Origin: a virus
Direction: 5' to 3' (one strand)
Virus record (IMG/VR): IMGVR_UViG_3300025864_000001
Span: 1 to 64,000 of that record
Length of the DNA stretch: 64,000 nucleotides
Part shown: positions 16,845-24,387 of the stretch, piece after piece
How the letters are laid out: every line of letters begins with the position of its first letter
Position numbering within the stretch: the stretch's first letter is position 1
The notes under the pieces: model-generated
Databases searched by the model: none
Told to the model about the DNA's origin: nothing
The model's input: only the letters and a program-made list of their open reading frames with translations
Translations under genes and position numbers: made by a program

Positions 16845-16921
16845 AAAAAAAGCCCCCGGACAAAAGAAAACCATAATTAGGAAGCGTGACCGACCCATTA
16901 TGGTATCTGATGCCCGGAGGC
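16845..16921 (-). terminator. Attenuator-like hairpin in the leader of the DUF4373 gene
   Basis: On the minus strand an 11-bp stem (arms 921-911 and 862-852, two G-U pairs) is followed by seven T residues (851-845), a rho-independent terminator form. Inside it a second stem CCATAAT/ATTATGG (903-897 with 877-871) closes a loop containing GTCACGCTT. It lies 18 bases before the start codon and after a TATATTTG element, so it can act as an attenuator for this gene. Confidence 0.65.
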
Positions 16922-16977
16922 AATATTTTAATGAAATAACTTTATTGGTTTTCATACGTCACGCTTTAAATACCCTA

Positions 16978-16985
16978 CAAATATA
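16978..16985 (-). promoter_or_regulatory. -7 box TATATTTG upstream of the DUF4373 gene
   Basis: The minus strand carries TATATTTG, a match to TAnnTTTG. No TTTG is seen at the normal distance upstream, so this is a partial promoter match. A transcript from here would contain the attenuator-like leader and begin near 16971. Confidence 0.4.
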
Positions 16986-17033
16986 TGTTAATTTTTAATA
17001 TAAAAATAAAAGAAGCAGTCTTTTGGTTAATAA

Positions 17034-17372
17034 TTAACAAATGATTTTATCAATCGTCTGCCCGTCTTGCATGATGTAAATCATAGCGTGTTGGGCAAAC
17101 AAAAATCGACCTTCGTTTTCTTCATCAATAAAATTAATGCGAACGAATTGTGTTTTGTCACCGGCAAGACAGTCACCTACTGGTTCGCCACTTTTAAAAG
17201 ACTCATCGTCTGGCGGAAACATCATAAGCAATTCTATTTCCCTTCCCGGTGCTTTGTATTCCTTAACAAAATCCTGCGTACAGGTATAACCACGCCATTC
17301 ATACTGCAACCATTTCGCAGCGTAAATGCTGGTTTTCTCGTTTCGATCTCCTTGAATAATTTTAATTGTCAT
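17034..17372 (-). CDS. Hypothetical protein, 112 residues
   Basis: I do not recognise the family. From ATG 17372 (MTIKIIQGDRNEKTSIYAAK) the protein is mixed alpha/beta, acidic, without membrane segments; a stretch FVRINFIDEENEGRFLFAQH lies in the C-terminal half. It is the last gene before the DUF4373 promoter region and is preceded by a 60-base gap. Confidence 0.55.
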   Translation of the reverse strand: MTIKIIQGDRNEKTSIYAAKWLQYEWRGYTCTQDFVKEYKAPGREIELLMMFPPDDESFKSGEPVGDCLAGDKTQFVRINFIDEENEGRFLFAQHAMIYIMQDGQTIDKIIC

Positions 17373-17432
17373 CATAATTTTTACCTCCTATTTCTAATTT
17401 TTACTTCTAATTCTGACTGCTTCTATTATTTC

Positions 17433-17705
17433 TTAAAGCTTACTTGACCAAAGAACCCATCCATATAACCATAGCATCTCGGCCAATACACAAACCCACA
17501 TTAATATATTTTTGTGTCTGCGAAGCATAGGCAATATAATCGAACTTGGTTTATGGTTACTCATTATAAAGATTATATCCATAGAATCAATGCCTCCTGT
17601 TTTGGATGATATCCATTCTTTATGTTGCTCCAAATCAATCATTGTTAATTGTAATCTATTCCGATTTGGATCATCATCTGGGATAAAGGGAATATTTGTT
17701 TCCAT
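17433..17705 (-). CDS. Small single-span membrane protein
   Basis: From ATG 17705 the 90-residue protein starts METNIPFIPDDDPNRNRL and ends with a Trp-rich hydrophobic helix (ILMWVCVLAEMLWLYGWVLW), a probable C-terminal transmembrane anchor. The chosen start lies just past the stop of the DUF6734 gene. The function is unknown; it could anchor to the inner membrane beside the glycosyltransferase-like gene. Confidence 0.5.
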   Translation of the reverse strand: METNIPFIPDDDPNRNRLQLTMIDLEQHKEWISSKTGGIDSMDIIFIMSNHKPSSIILPMLRRHKNILMWVCVLAEMLWLYGWVLWSSKL

Positions 17706-17706
17706 A

Positions 17707-18573
17707 TCAGAGGTTATTTTTCTTACAAAAATCATTTATCCGGTAGAACATCTCGGGGGCATCATCAAGAAGGCGCATCCTCACACGTGCCATATTACCC
17801 CTGTCTGTCTTAGTTGTACCCCAATAATGGGTATATTTATGACGGGCATCTTGTCCGGCTTTTACAGCATCCTTATTGATGACCTTCACCTCTGGTCTTA
17901 ACCCGTGTGCTTTTATCAGCGATGCAGCAAAATACTGCTCATGGAATAGATTCTGGTGTATTACGATATCGCCATACTTCTTGAAAAACAAGTTTTGGTT
18001 CTCCGGTGCAAAGATATACTCCGCACTACATTTTATCCACTCTTTAAAGAACTCCATGTCGTGGCCACCACATATGCCACAGTTATAGGCGAAGTCTGTA
18101 ACTTTATTATCTTTAATTATCTGAGGCTTAACAGGTGCTTTGTCAAAACACGGTCTTAACAAATCATAGTAATGGTATCCCTTTAAGTGCATTGGCTCAT
18201 GCGACTGAAAACACAAACGTGCATTTAATATCCGTGGTGGTAATGGGTCAAAGAGAAACACATCATTATCGAGATGTACAAACGGCACGGTCTGTTCGTT
18301 GTACGCGAGTAACTTACCGTATGCCCAGAAGTATTTGGACACGGATTTCATCTCATTGAGCTTATCGGAATAGCTTGTTATTGGCAATCCGAGAGGTTTT
18401 ATAACATCGAGACCCCATTGAGATGAAATAAACTGCACCTCCTTAAAATGACGGGAGGCGCAGAGTACTGAGAGTGCTGTAGTGAATAGAAAATCACTAT
18501 ACTTCACGAATCCACATCTATTGCCGAAGGATTCATCTGGATTGAAGTATGAGAATACTGCTTTTTTTATCAT
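17707..18573 (-). CDS. DUF6734 glycosyltransferase-like protein
   Basis: The 288-residue protein fits the DUF6734 family: start KKAVFSYFNPDESFGN, a central PFVHLDNDVFLFDPLP (DxD-type, about residues 96-111), a YNCGICGGHDMEFF segment and a C-terminal KYTHYWGTTKTD. These are features of GT-A-like glycosyltransferases. It lies about 6.4 kb upstream of the main glycan cassette in the same direction, so it may add to the same modification, but it is not adjacent. Confidence 0.75.
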   Translation of the reverse strand: MIKKAVFSYFNPDESFGNRCGFVKYSDFLFTTALSVLCASRHFKEVQFISSQWGLDVIKPLGLPITSYSDKLNEMKSVSKYFWAYGKLLAYNEQTVPFVHLDNDVFLFDPLPPRILNARLCFQSHEPMHLKGYHYYDLLRPCFDKAPVKPQIIKDNKVTDFAYNCGICGGHDMEFFKEWIKCSAEYIFAPENQNLFFKKYGDIVIHQNLFHEQYFAASLIKAHGLRPEVKVINKDAVKAGQDARHKYTHYWGTTKTDRGNMARVRMRLLDDAPEMFYRINDFCKKNNL

Positions 18574-18594
18574 AGTCTTTGCCGGATTAGATTA

Positions 18595-18837
18595 TTACAC
18601 CCATCCGTGTCCAATCGCATCACCATAACTGGTGTACGTGGTGGTACCTCCACACAGAACAGCGATAGCCTCAGCATAACGCCAGTCCCATTCACTCTTA
18701 CTTACAGCGATGACGCAGTGGTGCATCTGGTGCCACTGAGCTCCTTCTTTCGGTCCATGTGTCGTATGCGCTGTAACAGTGTTTAAGACACAGACACGGG
18801 CTTTCAGGAAAATCCTTGCTTTGACATTGTAAGCCAT
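18595..18837 (-). CDS. Hypothetical 80-residue protein
   Basis: This small protein (MAYNVKARIFLKARVC...) ends in a Gly/Thr-rich tail (CGGTTTYTSYGDAIGHGWV). I do not recognise the family. It directly follows the FN3 protein gene after a 42-base gap, so it may be a small structural or accessory protein expressed with it. Confidence 0.55.
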   Translation of the reverse strand: MAYNVKARIFLKARVCVLNTVTAHTTHGPKEGAQWHQMHHCVIAVSKSEWDWRYAEAIAVLCGGTTTYTSYGDAIGHGWV

Positions 18838-18879
18838 GATTGCAAATTTTAAGTTAAAAAACTATGATTAAGAAAAAAA

Positions 18880-19404
18880 TTACACTGCTAATGTGGTAAA
18901 TGATTTGACAATACCATACTGGGTCATGTTCGCGCTGGTTACAGTCTTTACCCTGTAATAATACTTGGTGTTTGCTGTTAATCCTGCAAGCACTGCTGTC
19001 ACGGGAGATAAAGTTGCAGATGTTAGTGCACTTTCACCGGCGGTGGCACTTGTTCCAAGTTCTTTTGTGGTGCCATACTCAAAGGTCACAACGGTTGATA
19101 CGCTATGGGTGTTTGCAGATCCTTTCAGCGTTGCTCCAGTTGCAGTTATTGAACCCGCTTCATTGGTAACAGCTACCGCAGGCACATCAAGATCCAGTTC
19201 ATAGCCATCAGCCAGCACCAATGCTGCATTGGAAAGGCGTGTTTGCAGTTCATCCCAAGGCAACTCTATCTCCGGCATGTCGGCAATGATCTTGCCCTGT
19301 GTGCCTTGTCTGCCAGGACGGCTACCTGATTTCGTTCTTTCCCCAACTTCTATGGTGAGAACATTTATTCTGAGTTTTACTCTAACATCTCTTACGATAC
19401 TCAT
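18880..19404 (-). CDS. FN3/Ig-like domain protein (possible surface or decoration protein)
   Basis: A 174-residue protein. The N-terminal half is basic and polar (RVKLRINVLTIEVGERTK), and residues about 78-172 form a fibronectin type III domain: GATLKGSANTHSVSTVVTFEYGT..., LTANTKYYYRVKTVTSAN, YGIVKSFTTLAV. Such domains decorate phage capsids, fibres and tail tips. It is separate from the known head and tail genes and is preceded by a promoter-like sequence. Homology to the FN3 part of the gene at the right edge of the window is suggested by the shared TYYYRV segment. Confidence 0.75.
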   Translation of the reverse strand: MSIVRDVRVKLRINVLTIEVGERTKSGSRPGRQGTQGKIIADMPEIELPWDELQTRLSNAALVLADGYELDLDVPAVAVTNEAGSITATGATLKGSANTHSVSTVVTFEYGTTKELGTSATAGESALTSATLSPVTAVLAGLTANTKYYYRVKTVTSANMTQYGIVKSFTTLAV

Positions 19405-19441
19405 TTTACTTACGTATTAAATTAGACATGAATTACAGAGA

Positions 19442-19475
19442 CAAAGTTATACAAAATATTTTAATCAGCATCAAA
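19442..19475 (-). promoter_or_regulatory. Candidate Bacteroidetes-type promoter for the FN3 gene
   Basis: On the minus strand TAACTTTG (19449-19442) matches the -7 box TAnnTTTG and TTTG (19475-19472) lies 22 bases upstream, slightly longer than the usual 19-21. Start would be near 19436, 31 bases before the ATG at 19404. It lies within the 3' end of the upstream methyltransferase gene. Confidence 0.5.
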
Positions 19476-20093
19476 AAGAGTTTTTTGCGTAATGACTTCT
19501 TTATTCATTGCACAATTCAAAATGTGTAACCCTAACTCCGGGTTTACACAATTTCTTAAAACCTTATCCCGCCTGGATGTAAATTTATAACCGGTAATAT
19601 CAAAACCATGTAATGCCTGCCAGTCAGATATCTTGCCCCTATTAACACAGGCTTCTTTAACGTTGATTTGTTTGATATGGAAATTTGACCAAAATAAATG
19701 CCTTCCGATTTTTATTGAAGGATTTACTAACGGCTCATAAAATGGATTGACATTTTCAACAAGCCAATTACCTTTGAAATAATGTTTTAAAAATAGAATC
19801 TCTTCATAAAGTTTCATGTCTGGGAAAATAGGCTTATATCGCTTACCACTTACAGAAGCCCAAAACCTGGCGCGTGAATGAGACGGGCAATTAATTGAGC
19901 TCCAAATAAAATCAAACTCCTGATAGTGGTTTAAAAGATATTCGTGCGCATCAGTAATAATTACAATATCATTAGGAAAGTGATCTGAATAGAATTTCGC
20001 TATACTTGGATTTAATTCAATAGCAGTAACCTCGACATCCTTCCAGAGTTTACGATTACCACCAAGCCCCGCATAAAGATTTAACGCCTTCAT
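19461..20093 (-). CDS. DNA cytosine-5 methyltransferase (short)
   Basis: The 210-residue protein has the C5-methyltransferase motifs in order: LNLYAGLGGNRKLW (motif I, residues 4-17), INCPSHSRA with candidate catalytic Cys69 (motif IV, in place of the usual PPC), WLVENVNPFY (motif VI, Glu113), and a C-terminal VLRNCVNPELGLHIL resembling motifs IX-X. It lacks most of the usual target-recognition region between motifs VIII and IX and is well below the common 300-400 residues, but phage members can be short. It overlaps the upstream gene (ATGA). Likely protects phage DNA or marks it. Confidence 0.8.
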   Translation of the reverse strand: MKALNLYAGLGGNRKLWKDVEVTAIELNPSIAKFYSDHFPNDIVIITDAHEYLLNHYQEFDFIWSSINCPSHSRARFWASVSGKRYKPIFPDMKLYEEILFLKHYFKGNWLVENVNPFYEPLVNPSIKIGRHLFWSNFHIKQINVKEACVNRGKISDWQALHGFDITGYKFTSRRDKVLRNCVNPELGLHILNCAMNKEVITQKTLFDAD

Positions 20094-20512
20094 TCTTTCT
20101 TCCTTAACAGTGCGTACACATCTTTATTTTTACCATCATCAAGAGGCAGTCTGGCAATCCTGAATATAACCGAATAGGGTTTCTCCGCATTCACCGGATG
20201 AGAGACACATCTCTCCCATGTGGCATCAATTATAAACCGTGCCAGACCGACATTATTAAAAATAGCCCCGCCTTCAGGTGCTCGTCTCAGTGGCCATCCC
20301 TCAATATCTTTGAAGATACCAAAGTCAGATTTAGATTTGGTGTCACGGCAGATGTTCACCGTGGCATAGACATCTTTCTTCTTGTCGTATAATCCCAGGT
20401 GTTTAACCGCTGCCTTGTTAAAGAACACCACGCCTTTGACTGTGAACCGTACCGTAGGTTCTCCACGCATGGCATCCATAAAATCCTCTTTGCATAGCTT
20501 TTCTATTTCCAT
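20090..20512 (-). CDS. Hypothetical protein, 140 residues
   Basis: The protein has a FTVKGVVFFNKAAVKHLGLYDKK core (about residues 23-46), a segment common in uncharacterised Bacteroidetes phage/plasmid proteins, followed by mixed strands and a charged tail. No catalytic motif is seen. It lies between the HTH-like gene and the C5 methyltransferase, overlapping the latter by four bases. Function unknown. Confidence 0.6.
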   Translation of the reverse strand: MEIEKLCKEDFMDAMRGEPTVRFTVKGVVFFNKAAVKHLGLYDKKKDVYATVNICRDTKSKSDFGIFKDIEGWPLRRAPEGGAIFNNVGLARFIIDATWERCVSHPVNAEKPYSVIFRIARLPLDDGKNKDVYALLRKKE

Positions 20513-20517
20513 AGCGA

Positions 20518-20994
20518 TTAGGAAATATAGTGTTTCAGCAGAACATCAATGGCCTCGATCTGGATGCTTAACCTCTGTTTCTCCTCGAGAAGAAGATCAA
20601 CCATCTGTCCATTGCTTAGCCGTGGATGTGGTTTTTTTTCTTCAATAGGCATCTCTTTTCTGGGATAAGTAGCAAGATCATGCAGATTCATACCAGTTTT
20701 TAGCGGTTCTGGTATAGTTTCTTGTGTTTTTGGAACAATTTTCTCTGGTTTTTTCTTAACTAACACCCCATTCTTTTCAGCGTACTTTGTAATTGACAGT
20801 CCCGAGTTCACCCATTTCTGAAGCACCTCCCATGCCGCATCAGGACATTTGTTTAGTTTCTCAGGGACTACCACACAACTCAGATAAGAAGGATGTATCC
20901 CTATCATTGGCCCTGCCATATTTTTAGACAGTAGTTCTTTACCAAGGGCTTCAATAACCCTTTCGCTGATTCTTTGTTTTGCAATCTCGTTCAT
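20518..20994 (-). CDS. HTH-type DNA-binding protein (candidate regulator)
   Basis: Residues about 14-60 of this 158-residue protein (LGKELLSKNMAGPMIGIHPS... and the LSC/V-P-KL/AWEVLQKW pattern) resemble a lambda-repressor-like helix-turn-helix as used in Bacteroidetes phage regulators, where A/IG-H-SYLS stands for turn and recognition helix. The central part is Lys/Pro/Glu-rich and the C-terminus is a helix that may dimerise. It is read toward the phage regulator cluster near the control region at 21836-22421. Confidence 0.55.
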   Translation of the reverse strand: MNEIAKQRISERVIEALGKELLSKNMAGPMIGIHPSYLSCVVVPEKLNKCPDAAWEVLQKWVNSGLSITKYAEKNGVLVKKKPEKIVPKTQETIPEPLKTGMNLHDLATYPRKEMPIEEKKPHPRLSNGQMVDLLLEEKQRLSIQIEAIDVLLKHYIS

Positions 20995-21005
20995 AGCCGT
21001 AATTA

Positions 21006-21236
21006 TTATTTTAGTAACTCCATTAGTTTTTCTTCAAGCCACTTCACGTAATCTGTGTCAGGTTTATTAAATATGATTGTACCCCGATTCCCTGCCAGAT
21101 CAAATTTCTCTGCATCCGACATATCGAGTATCCACTGTCCTTTTGACCGCCACACCTCAAACTCAACTTCTTCTTCGTCAAAAGCAATATTACTCGTTTC
21201 TGCCTTGTATTTCATCTGCAGCTCGAGTCTGTTCAT
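21006..21236 (-). CDS. Hypothetical protein, 76 residues
   Basis: Small acidic protein with strands (EVEFEVWRSKGQWILDMS) and a helical end. I do not recognise it. It overlaps the upstream gene by four bases and ends 12 bases before the HTH-type gene. Confidence 0.55.
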   Translation of the reverse strand: MNRLELQMKYKAETSNIAFDEEEVEFEVWRSKGQWILDMSDAEKFDLAGNRGTIIFNKPDTDYVKWLEEKLMELLK

Positions 21237-21487
21237 TTGCCGTCCTCCATATCAGGTAGCAGAACATCATCATCTGCGGGTTTCTCTTTTGCACCGAACT
21301 CACACCGTTGTCGGCAGAACTCTGAATTGTAATCCGGGCAATCACGATACTTAATCGGTTCCTCACTCTCACACAACTTTTCATTCGGTGCCACGTTTTC
21401 AGAGGACACGTTCTCCACAGTAGGCTGCATTACCGTCAGTTTTGCGCCATAACGTCCTTCCTCTTCTGCTTTATAACTCTTCTTCAT
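21233..21487 (-). CDS. Hypothetical Cys-containing protein, 84 residues
   Basis: The protein is hydrophilic and has a cysteine group at C-x-D-C-x8-C-x3-C (EKLCESEE, YRDCPDYN, FCRQRCEF), which could bind zinc. Its family is unknown. It overlaps the next gene as ATGA and follows the 109-residue gene by 18 bases. Confidence 0.55.
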   Translation of the reverse strand: MKKSYKAEEEGRYGAKLTVMQPTVENVSSENVAPNEKLCESEEPIKYRDCPDYNSEFCRQRCEFGAKEKPADDDVLLPDMEDGK

Positions 21488-21505
21488 AGTATTTCAGGTA
21501 TAAAA

Positions 21506-21835
21506 TTAATATTCAGTACTCTTCTTTATTGTATATCGCTCAATGAACTTCTCCATACCTCCCTTGCCCTTTCTTACTATGCTCTGCCTTCCTTTCTCTA
21601 TCGAAGCAGTACTAACCTTCATTATTACCACATCTTCATCATCATAATAGCTAAACCTCTTTCTCGTGAAGATATCCACTAATACCCCTTCAGAAAGACC
21701 CGTACGCTTACTCAGTATCCTCTTATTTGTACAACCACCACACTTAATACTCTTGTCCCCTATCCCTAATTTTTTATAATAGTAAACAAACAGTTCTTTC
21801 CCCGTTAATCGTATGTCTATCCCCCTTACTCCCAT
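21506..21835 (-). CDS. Hypothetical basic protein, first gene of the minus operon
   Basis: The 109-residue protein is basic and starts MGVRGIDIRLTGKELFVYYYKKLG. A pair of cysteines (KCGGCTNKRI, about residues 32-41) and a helix-turn-helix-like RILSKRTGLSEGVLVDIF stretch suggest DNA binding. It is the first gene leftward from the control region and so a candidate early regulator. Confidence 0.55.
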   Translation of the reverse strand: MGVRGIDIRLTGKELFVYYYKKLGIGDKSIKCGGCTNKRILSKRTGLSEGVLVDIFTRKRFSYYDDEDVVIMKVSTASIEKGRQSIVRKGKGGMEKFIERYTIKKSTEY

Positions 21836-22421
21836 GTCTTTTTTCTTCTAAAAACTATTCTATGTGATACCAGTAGTTATTTCAAATTACTAATCGGTGT
21901 TCTATGTGGTGTAAATTAACAACCTTATTTTGAATCTACCAAATAAAATACCACAATTCTGCACTTTACCCTAAGTGTGCGTGTCCTTGCAGTCTATATA
22001 CATGTTTTCGGTTGGTCGCGTATTTCCAAAATCGAAAACGCGAACCCACCAGCCCCCTTCTGGGACTCCGGCAACTTTACCGGACCATATAAAGCGCGTT
22101 ATTGTCTCCTGATCAGCAAATAAAGCGGTTTGTAATACTATTCAATAGGGTAGGGGAGGGCATTACATTAGCACAATGCCGATGCCTGTCTGATCAATGC
22201 AAATACATTCTATTTGACATAATAATTATTATAGGCTTTATATGATAGGGGTCTGCATGCGTGCGTTTAGCTGTGTGCTGTGCGTTCTGATTGCCTCATT
22301 AATTGTGCCTTTGCGTGTGCTTTTATCTGTTTGCATGTTAATTATATGCTTTAATATTATGTAAAATAGCACAGTAAACGGGCTAAAAGTGTGTAATATT
22401 GTGGTTTTAAGTGGCTGACGA
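21836..22421. other. Non-coding divergent control region, candidate origin
   Basis: No gene is visible in these 586 bases, which separate a leftward and a rightward operon. Features seen: TTCTATGTG twice (21858-21866 and 21900-21908), a CGCGT/ACGCG hairpin (22017-22042 region), TCCGG/CCGGA hairpin (about 22067-22084), a CAAATA/TATTTG inverted repeat (22200-22205 and 22211-22216), a 14-bp AT palindrome (22219-22232), and several TGCGT motifs at 22255-22320. AT-rich palindromes next to short repeats are typical of replication origins or regulatory sites, but nothing proves either. No consensus Bacteroidetes promoter was found here by eye. Confidence 0.5.
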
Positions 22422-22448
22422 TTGAATACTCACACAAATAACGGACCA

Positions 22449-23039
22449 ATGGCAGGACAAACGCGACCAAATGAGGCAAACGACCTGAATAACGGTCATT
22501 CTCTTTCTTCTCTTCCTTCCTTACCTGTAAGTCTGAATGGTTTATATCAGGTGTTAAATGATGATATGAAGAGGCTATTTATTAAGATGTACAATTATTT
22601 ATGGGGTGTTGTTAATGGTTATTCGGTGCGGTCCTGTGGCGTTGTGTCATATTATTGGCTATTGTCCCGTGTTGCTGCCTCTTCTTCTCTTGCTCCTTCT
22701 TCTCTGGTCCTGCTGTCATATCTTTATATGATGACAAGTAAAGGAACTAAGTTAATACATTCTAATATTGTACATAATAGTGGGGTGTTGCCTGGTGCGC
22801 TGCCGATTACTGTCCAGCGTGTAACATGGGACCTTAAACATGCCGGATACATTACCAGACATACAAAAGATCCCGGCCAACCTTACAGCCAAAGGGCACA
22901 ACATAACAAACAGCCGGTTTATATTCGCCTTACTCCTTTGGGCTTGCGTGTCATTGAAGATATGACAAAGGACATTAACAAACTATTGCTTAATACTTCG
23001 CTTAATGATCTTACAGGGGTGAACATAAAAAAACCCTGA
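22449..23039 (+). CDS. MarR-like winged-helix protein (candidate regulator)
   Basis: The protein (196 residues from ATG 22449; a TTG at 22422 would give 205) has a C-terminal part with the pattern of a MarR-like winged helix: PITVQRVTWDLKHAGYITRHTKDP, then KQPVYIRLTPLGLRVIEDM (beta wing and recognition end). The N-terminal half is Ser-rich and helical. I chose the ATG because no Shine-Dalgarno decides between the two. It is isolated: the genes to its right run the other way. Probably a phage early transcription regulator. Confidence 0.6.
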   Translation: MAGQTRPNEANDLNNGHSLSSLPSLPVSLNGLYQVLNDDMKRLFIKMYNYLWGVVNGYSVRSCGVVSYYWLLSRVAASSSLAPSSLVLLSYLYMMTSKGTKLIHSNIVHNSGVLPGALPITVQRVTWDLKHAGYITRHTKDPGQPYSQRAQHNKQPVYIRLTPLGLRVIEDMTKDINKLLLNTSLNDLTGVNIKKP

Positions 23040-23060
23040 TAGTATTGATTTATCAGGGTG
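23031..23060 (-). terminator. Rho-independent terminator after the minus-strand island
   Basis: A perfect 9-bp stem ACCCTGATA/TATCAGGGT (23033-23041 and 23051-23059). On the minus strand it is followed by a run of T (complement of the A-run just left of it), so it terminates the 23081-24213 island. On the plus strand no T-run follows, so any effect on the winged-helix gene is weaker. Confidence 0.8.
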
Positions 23061-23080
23061 TTAACTCGTTTAGGCTGCGT

Positions 23081-23587
23081 TTATTCGCTTGTTAACGTGC
23101 CATCATCAGTAAAATAATACTCATTCGCTTCAATGGTATCAATTATTGCCTCCTCGCTGGTCCTGTACTCGTACTCCTTTGTTAATATTATCCTGTAATC
23201 CTCACAAAGAGACTTTAAAAATTCATCTTCTAACTCTTCTATCTCTTCCTCTACTGATTGTTCTATCCTTCCATTTTCTCCGGTCAATGCTTCAAGGTCA
23301 TTTAAAAACTCTTTTGCTGTGTCAAATGTATCACATTCATTGCCGTGACTTACTTTTATTAGTTCGGCTGTGTCTGCTGCTGATACGATAAAATTACCTT
23401 TTACATAACTTGCTCTATCAATGTCAAAGCCTGTTATCTTAAAGTTGATATTTTCTGCATCCTCATATGTTGATTCAAACCAGTTAGAAAATTCCACATT
23501 AATAGCTGATAGTTTATTTATTGCGTTCTTTTTTGCCTCTTCTGATAGTTCGCTGAACTGATACAGGTTAATAGTTTTTGTTTTCAT
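23081..23587 (-). CDS. Acidic phage protein of unknown function (YxF-LSEEAK family)
   Basis: The 168-residue protein starts with the pattern LYQFSELSEEAKKNAINKLSA and continues FESTYEDAENINFKITGFDIDR and GNFIVSAADTAELI, which is the shape of a common family of uncharacterised phage proteins. Strongly acidic C-terminus. No known activity. It is the last gene of a leftward four-gene island followed by a terminator. Confidence 0.65.
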   Translation of the reverse strand: MKTKTINLYQFSELSEEAKKNAINKLSAINVEFSNWFESTYEDAENINFKITGFDIDRASYVKGNFIVSAADTAELIKVSHGNECDTFDTAKEFLNDLEALTGENGRIEQSVEEEIEELEDEFLKSLCEDYRIILTKEYEYRTSEEAIIDTIEANEYYFTDDGTLTSE

Positions 23588-23611
23588 CTTATTTTGTGTT
23601 TTTGGTGCCGG

Positions 23612-23884
23612 TTAATATTGTTCTGTAACATCATATACAAGCTGTTCCCATCTATCTAAACCGTTCGGGCGTCCTCCTTCTTTTAATTTGGGGCACAGTT
23701 TAATAAACTTAATAGCATATTGTAAGGCCTTTAATAGGTCCGGGGCTGCTGCAAGTAGTCGCGCGTTGGCTTCCTGTTCTTCGTTATCCTTATCAAAATA
23801 AGGAATAAGGGCAAGCGTTTTCCCTGTCTCTTGTGGGTAAATTTGTCCGTCCTTAGTTATCCATGTTCCTTCTGTGTGTTTCAT
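23612..23884 (-). CDS. KHTxGxW / AAAPDLL family protein
   Basis: The 90-residue protein begins MKHTEGTWITKDGQ and contains EANARLLAAAPDLLKAL (about residues 36-52), the two hallmarks of a small phage protein family. The function is unknown. Three other copies are in this window (26146-26496, 26882-27160, 35825-36187). Confidence 0.75.
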   Translation of the reverse strand: MKHTEGTWITKDGQIYPQETGKTLALIPYFDKDNEEQEANARLLAAAPDLLKALQYAIKFIKLCPKLKEGGRPNGLDRWEQLVYDVTEQY

Positions 23885-23926
23885 CGTCTTGTGTGTTTAA
23901 TGGTTAATACTCTGGTTTACTGTTTA

Positions 23927-24109
23927 TTATAGTCCGCAATCTGCATCAGACTGCATTTCATACTCTAATTCGTAGAGTTCACTGGCTCTGTCTGCGCAAT
24001 CCTCGCAGATATTGACATCAAGAGGGCTAATTTCCCCGTTCTCTATCATATCAACCTCTGTTTTAGATAGTTGAAATTTCTCTTTACATATAATACAGGT
24101 GCGTTTCAT
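23927..24109 (-). CDS. Small zinc-finger-like protein
   Basis: A 60-residue protein with two CxxC pairs, CIICKEKF and CEDCADRA, separated by about 29 residues, a zinc-ribbon/treble-clef arrangement. It is acidic towards the C-terminus. Preceded by an AAAACACAACACT leader. Function unknown, DNA or protein binding is possible. Confidence 0.65.
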   Translation of the reverse strand: MKRTCIICKEKFQLSKTEVDMIENGEISPLDVNICEDCADRASELYELEYEMQSDADCGL

Positions 24110-24120
24110 AGTGTTGTGTT

Positions 24121-24213
24121 TTAAAGGTTTTCAACTATTGTTTCTATTTCTTCATCCGTAGACCCTTGGGCCCTGAGGTCCTTTACAAATTCAATTAATT
24201 CACTGGTTTTCAT
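24121..24213 (-). CDS. Very small helical protein (30 residues)
   Basis: An open frame of 30 codons (MKTSELIEFVKDLRAQGSTD...) with a leader AAAAACACAAACC matching its neighbours. The translation forms one plausible amphipathic helix and lies exactly at the beginning of the leftward island, so I include it as a probable gene; its length makes this uncertain. Confidence 0.5.
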   Translation of the reverse strand: MKTSELIEFVKDLRAQGSTDEEIETIVENL

Positions 24214-24246
24214 TGGTTTGTGTTTTTAATTAATACTAATCAGATG

Positions 24247-24360
24247 TAAATGTAATACATATATATCATATAAACAAATCTTTTTACATATTTATTTTGC
24301 ATTATTATATTATTATTATTGCTTTTTACTTGTTTATATGATATTTATAGTTTTACTTTG
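24247..24360. promoter_or_regulatory. Divergent promoters flanking a 15-bp inverted repeat
   Basis: A perfect 15-bp inverted repeat ATATCATATAAACAA / TTGTTTATATGATAT (24263-24277 and 24330-24344) separates two operons. Each arm contains a TTG at the position of the -33 element: on the plus strand TTG 24330-24332, 21 bases before TACTTTG (24354-24360); on the minus strand TTG 24277-24275, 20 bases before TACATTTA (24254-24247). Both -7 boxes are near, not exact, matches to TAnnTTTG. A dimeric regulator could bind the arms and switch both directions together. Confidence 0.6.
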
Positions 24361-24387
24361 TACTGTTAACCAATAAAAACACACACA

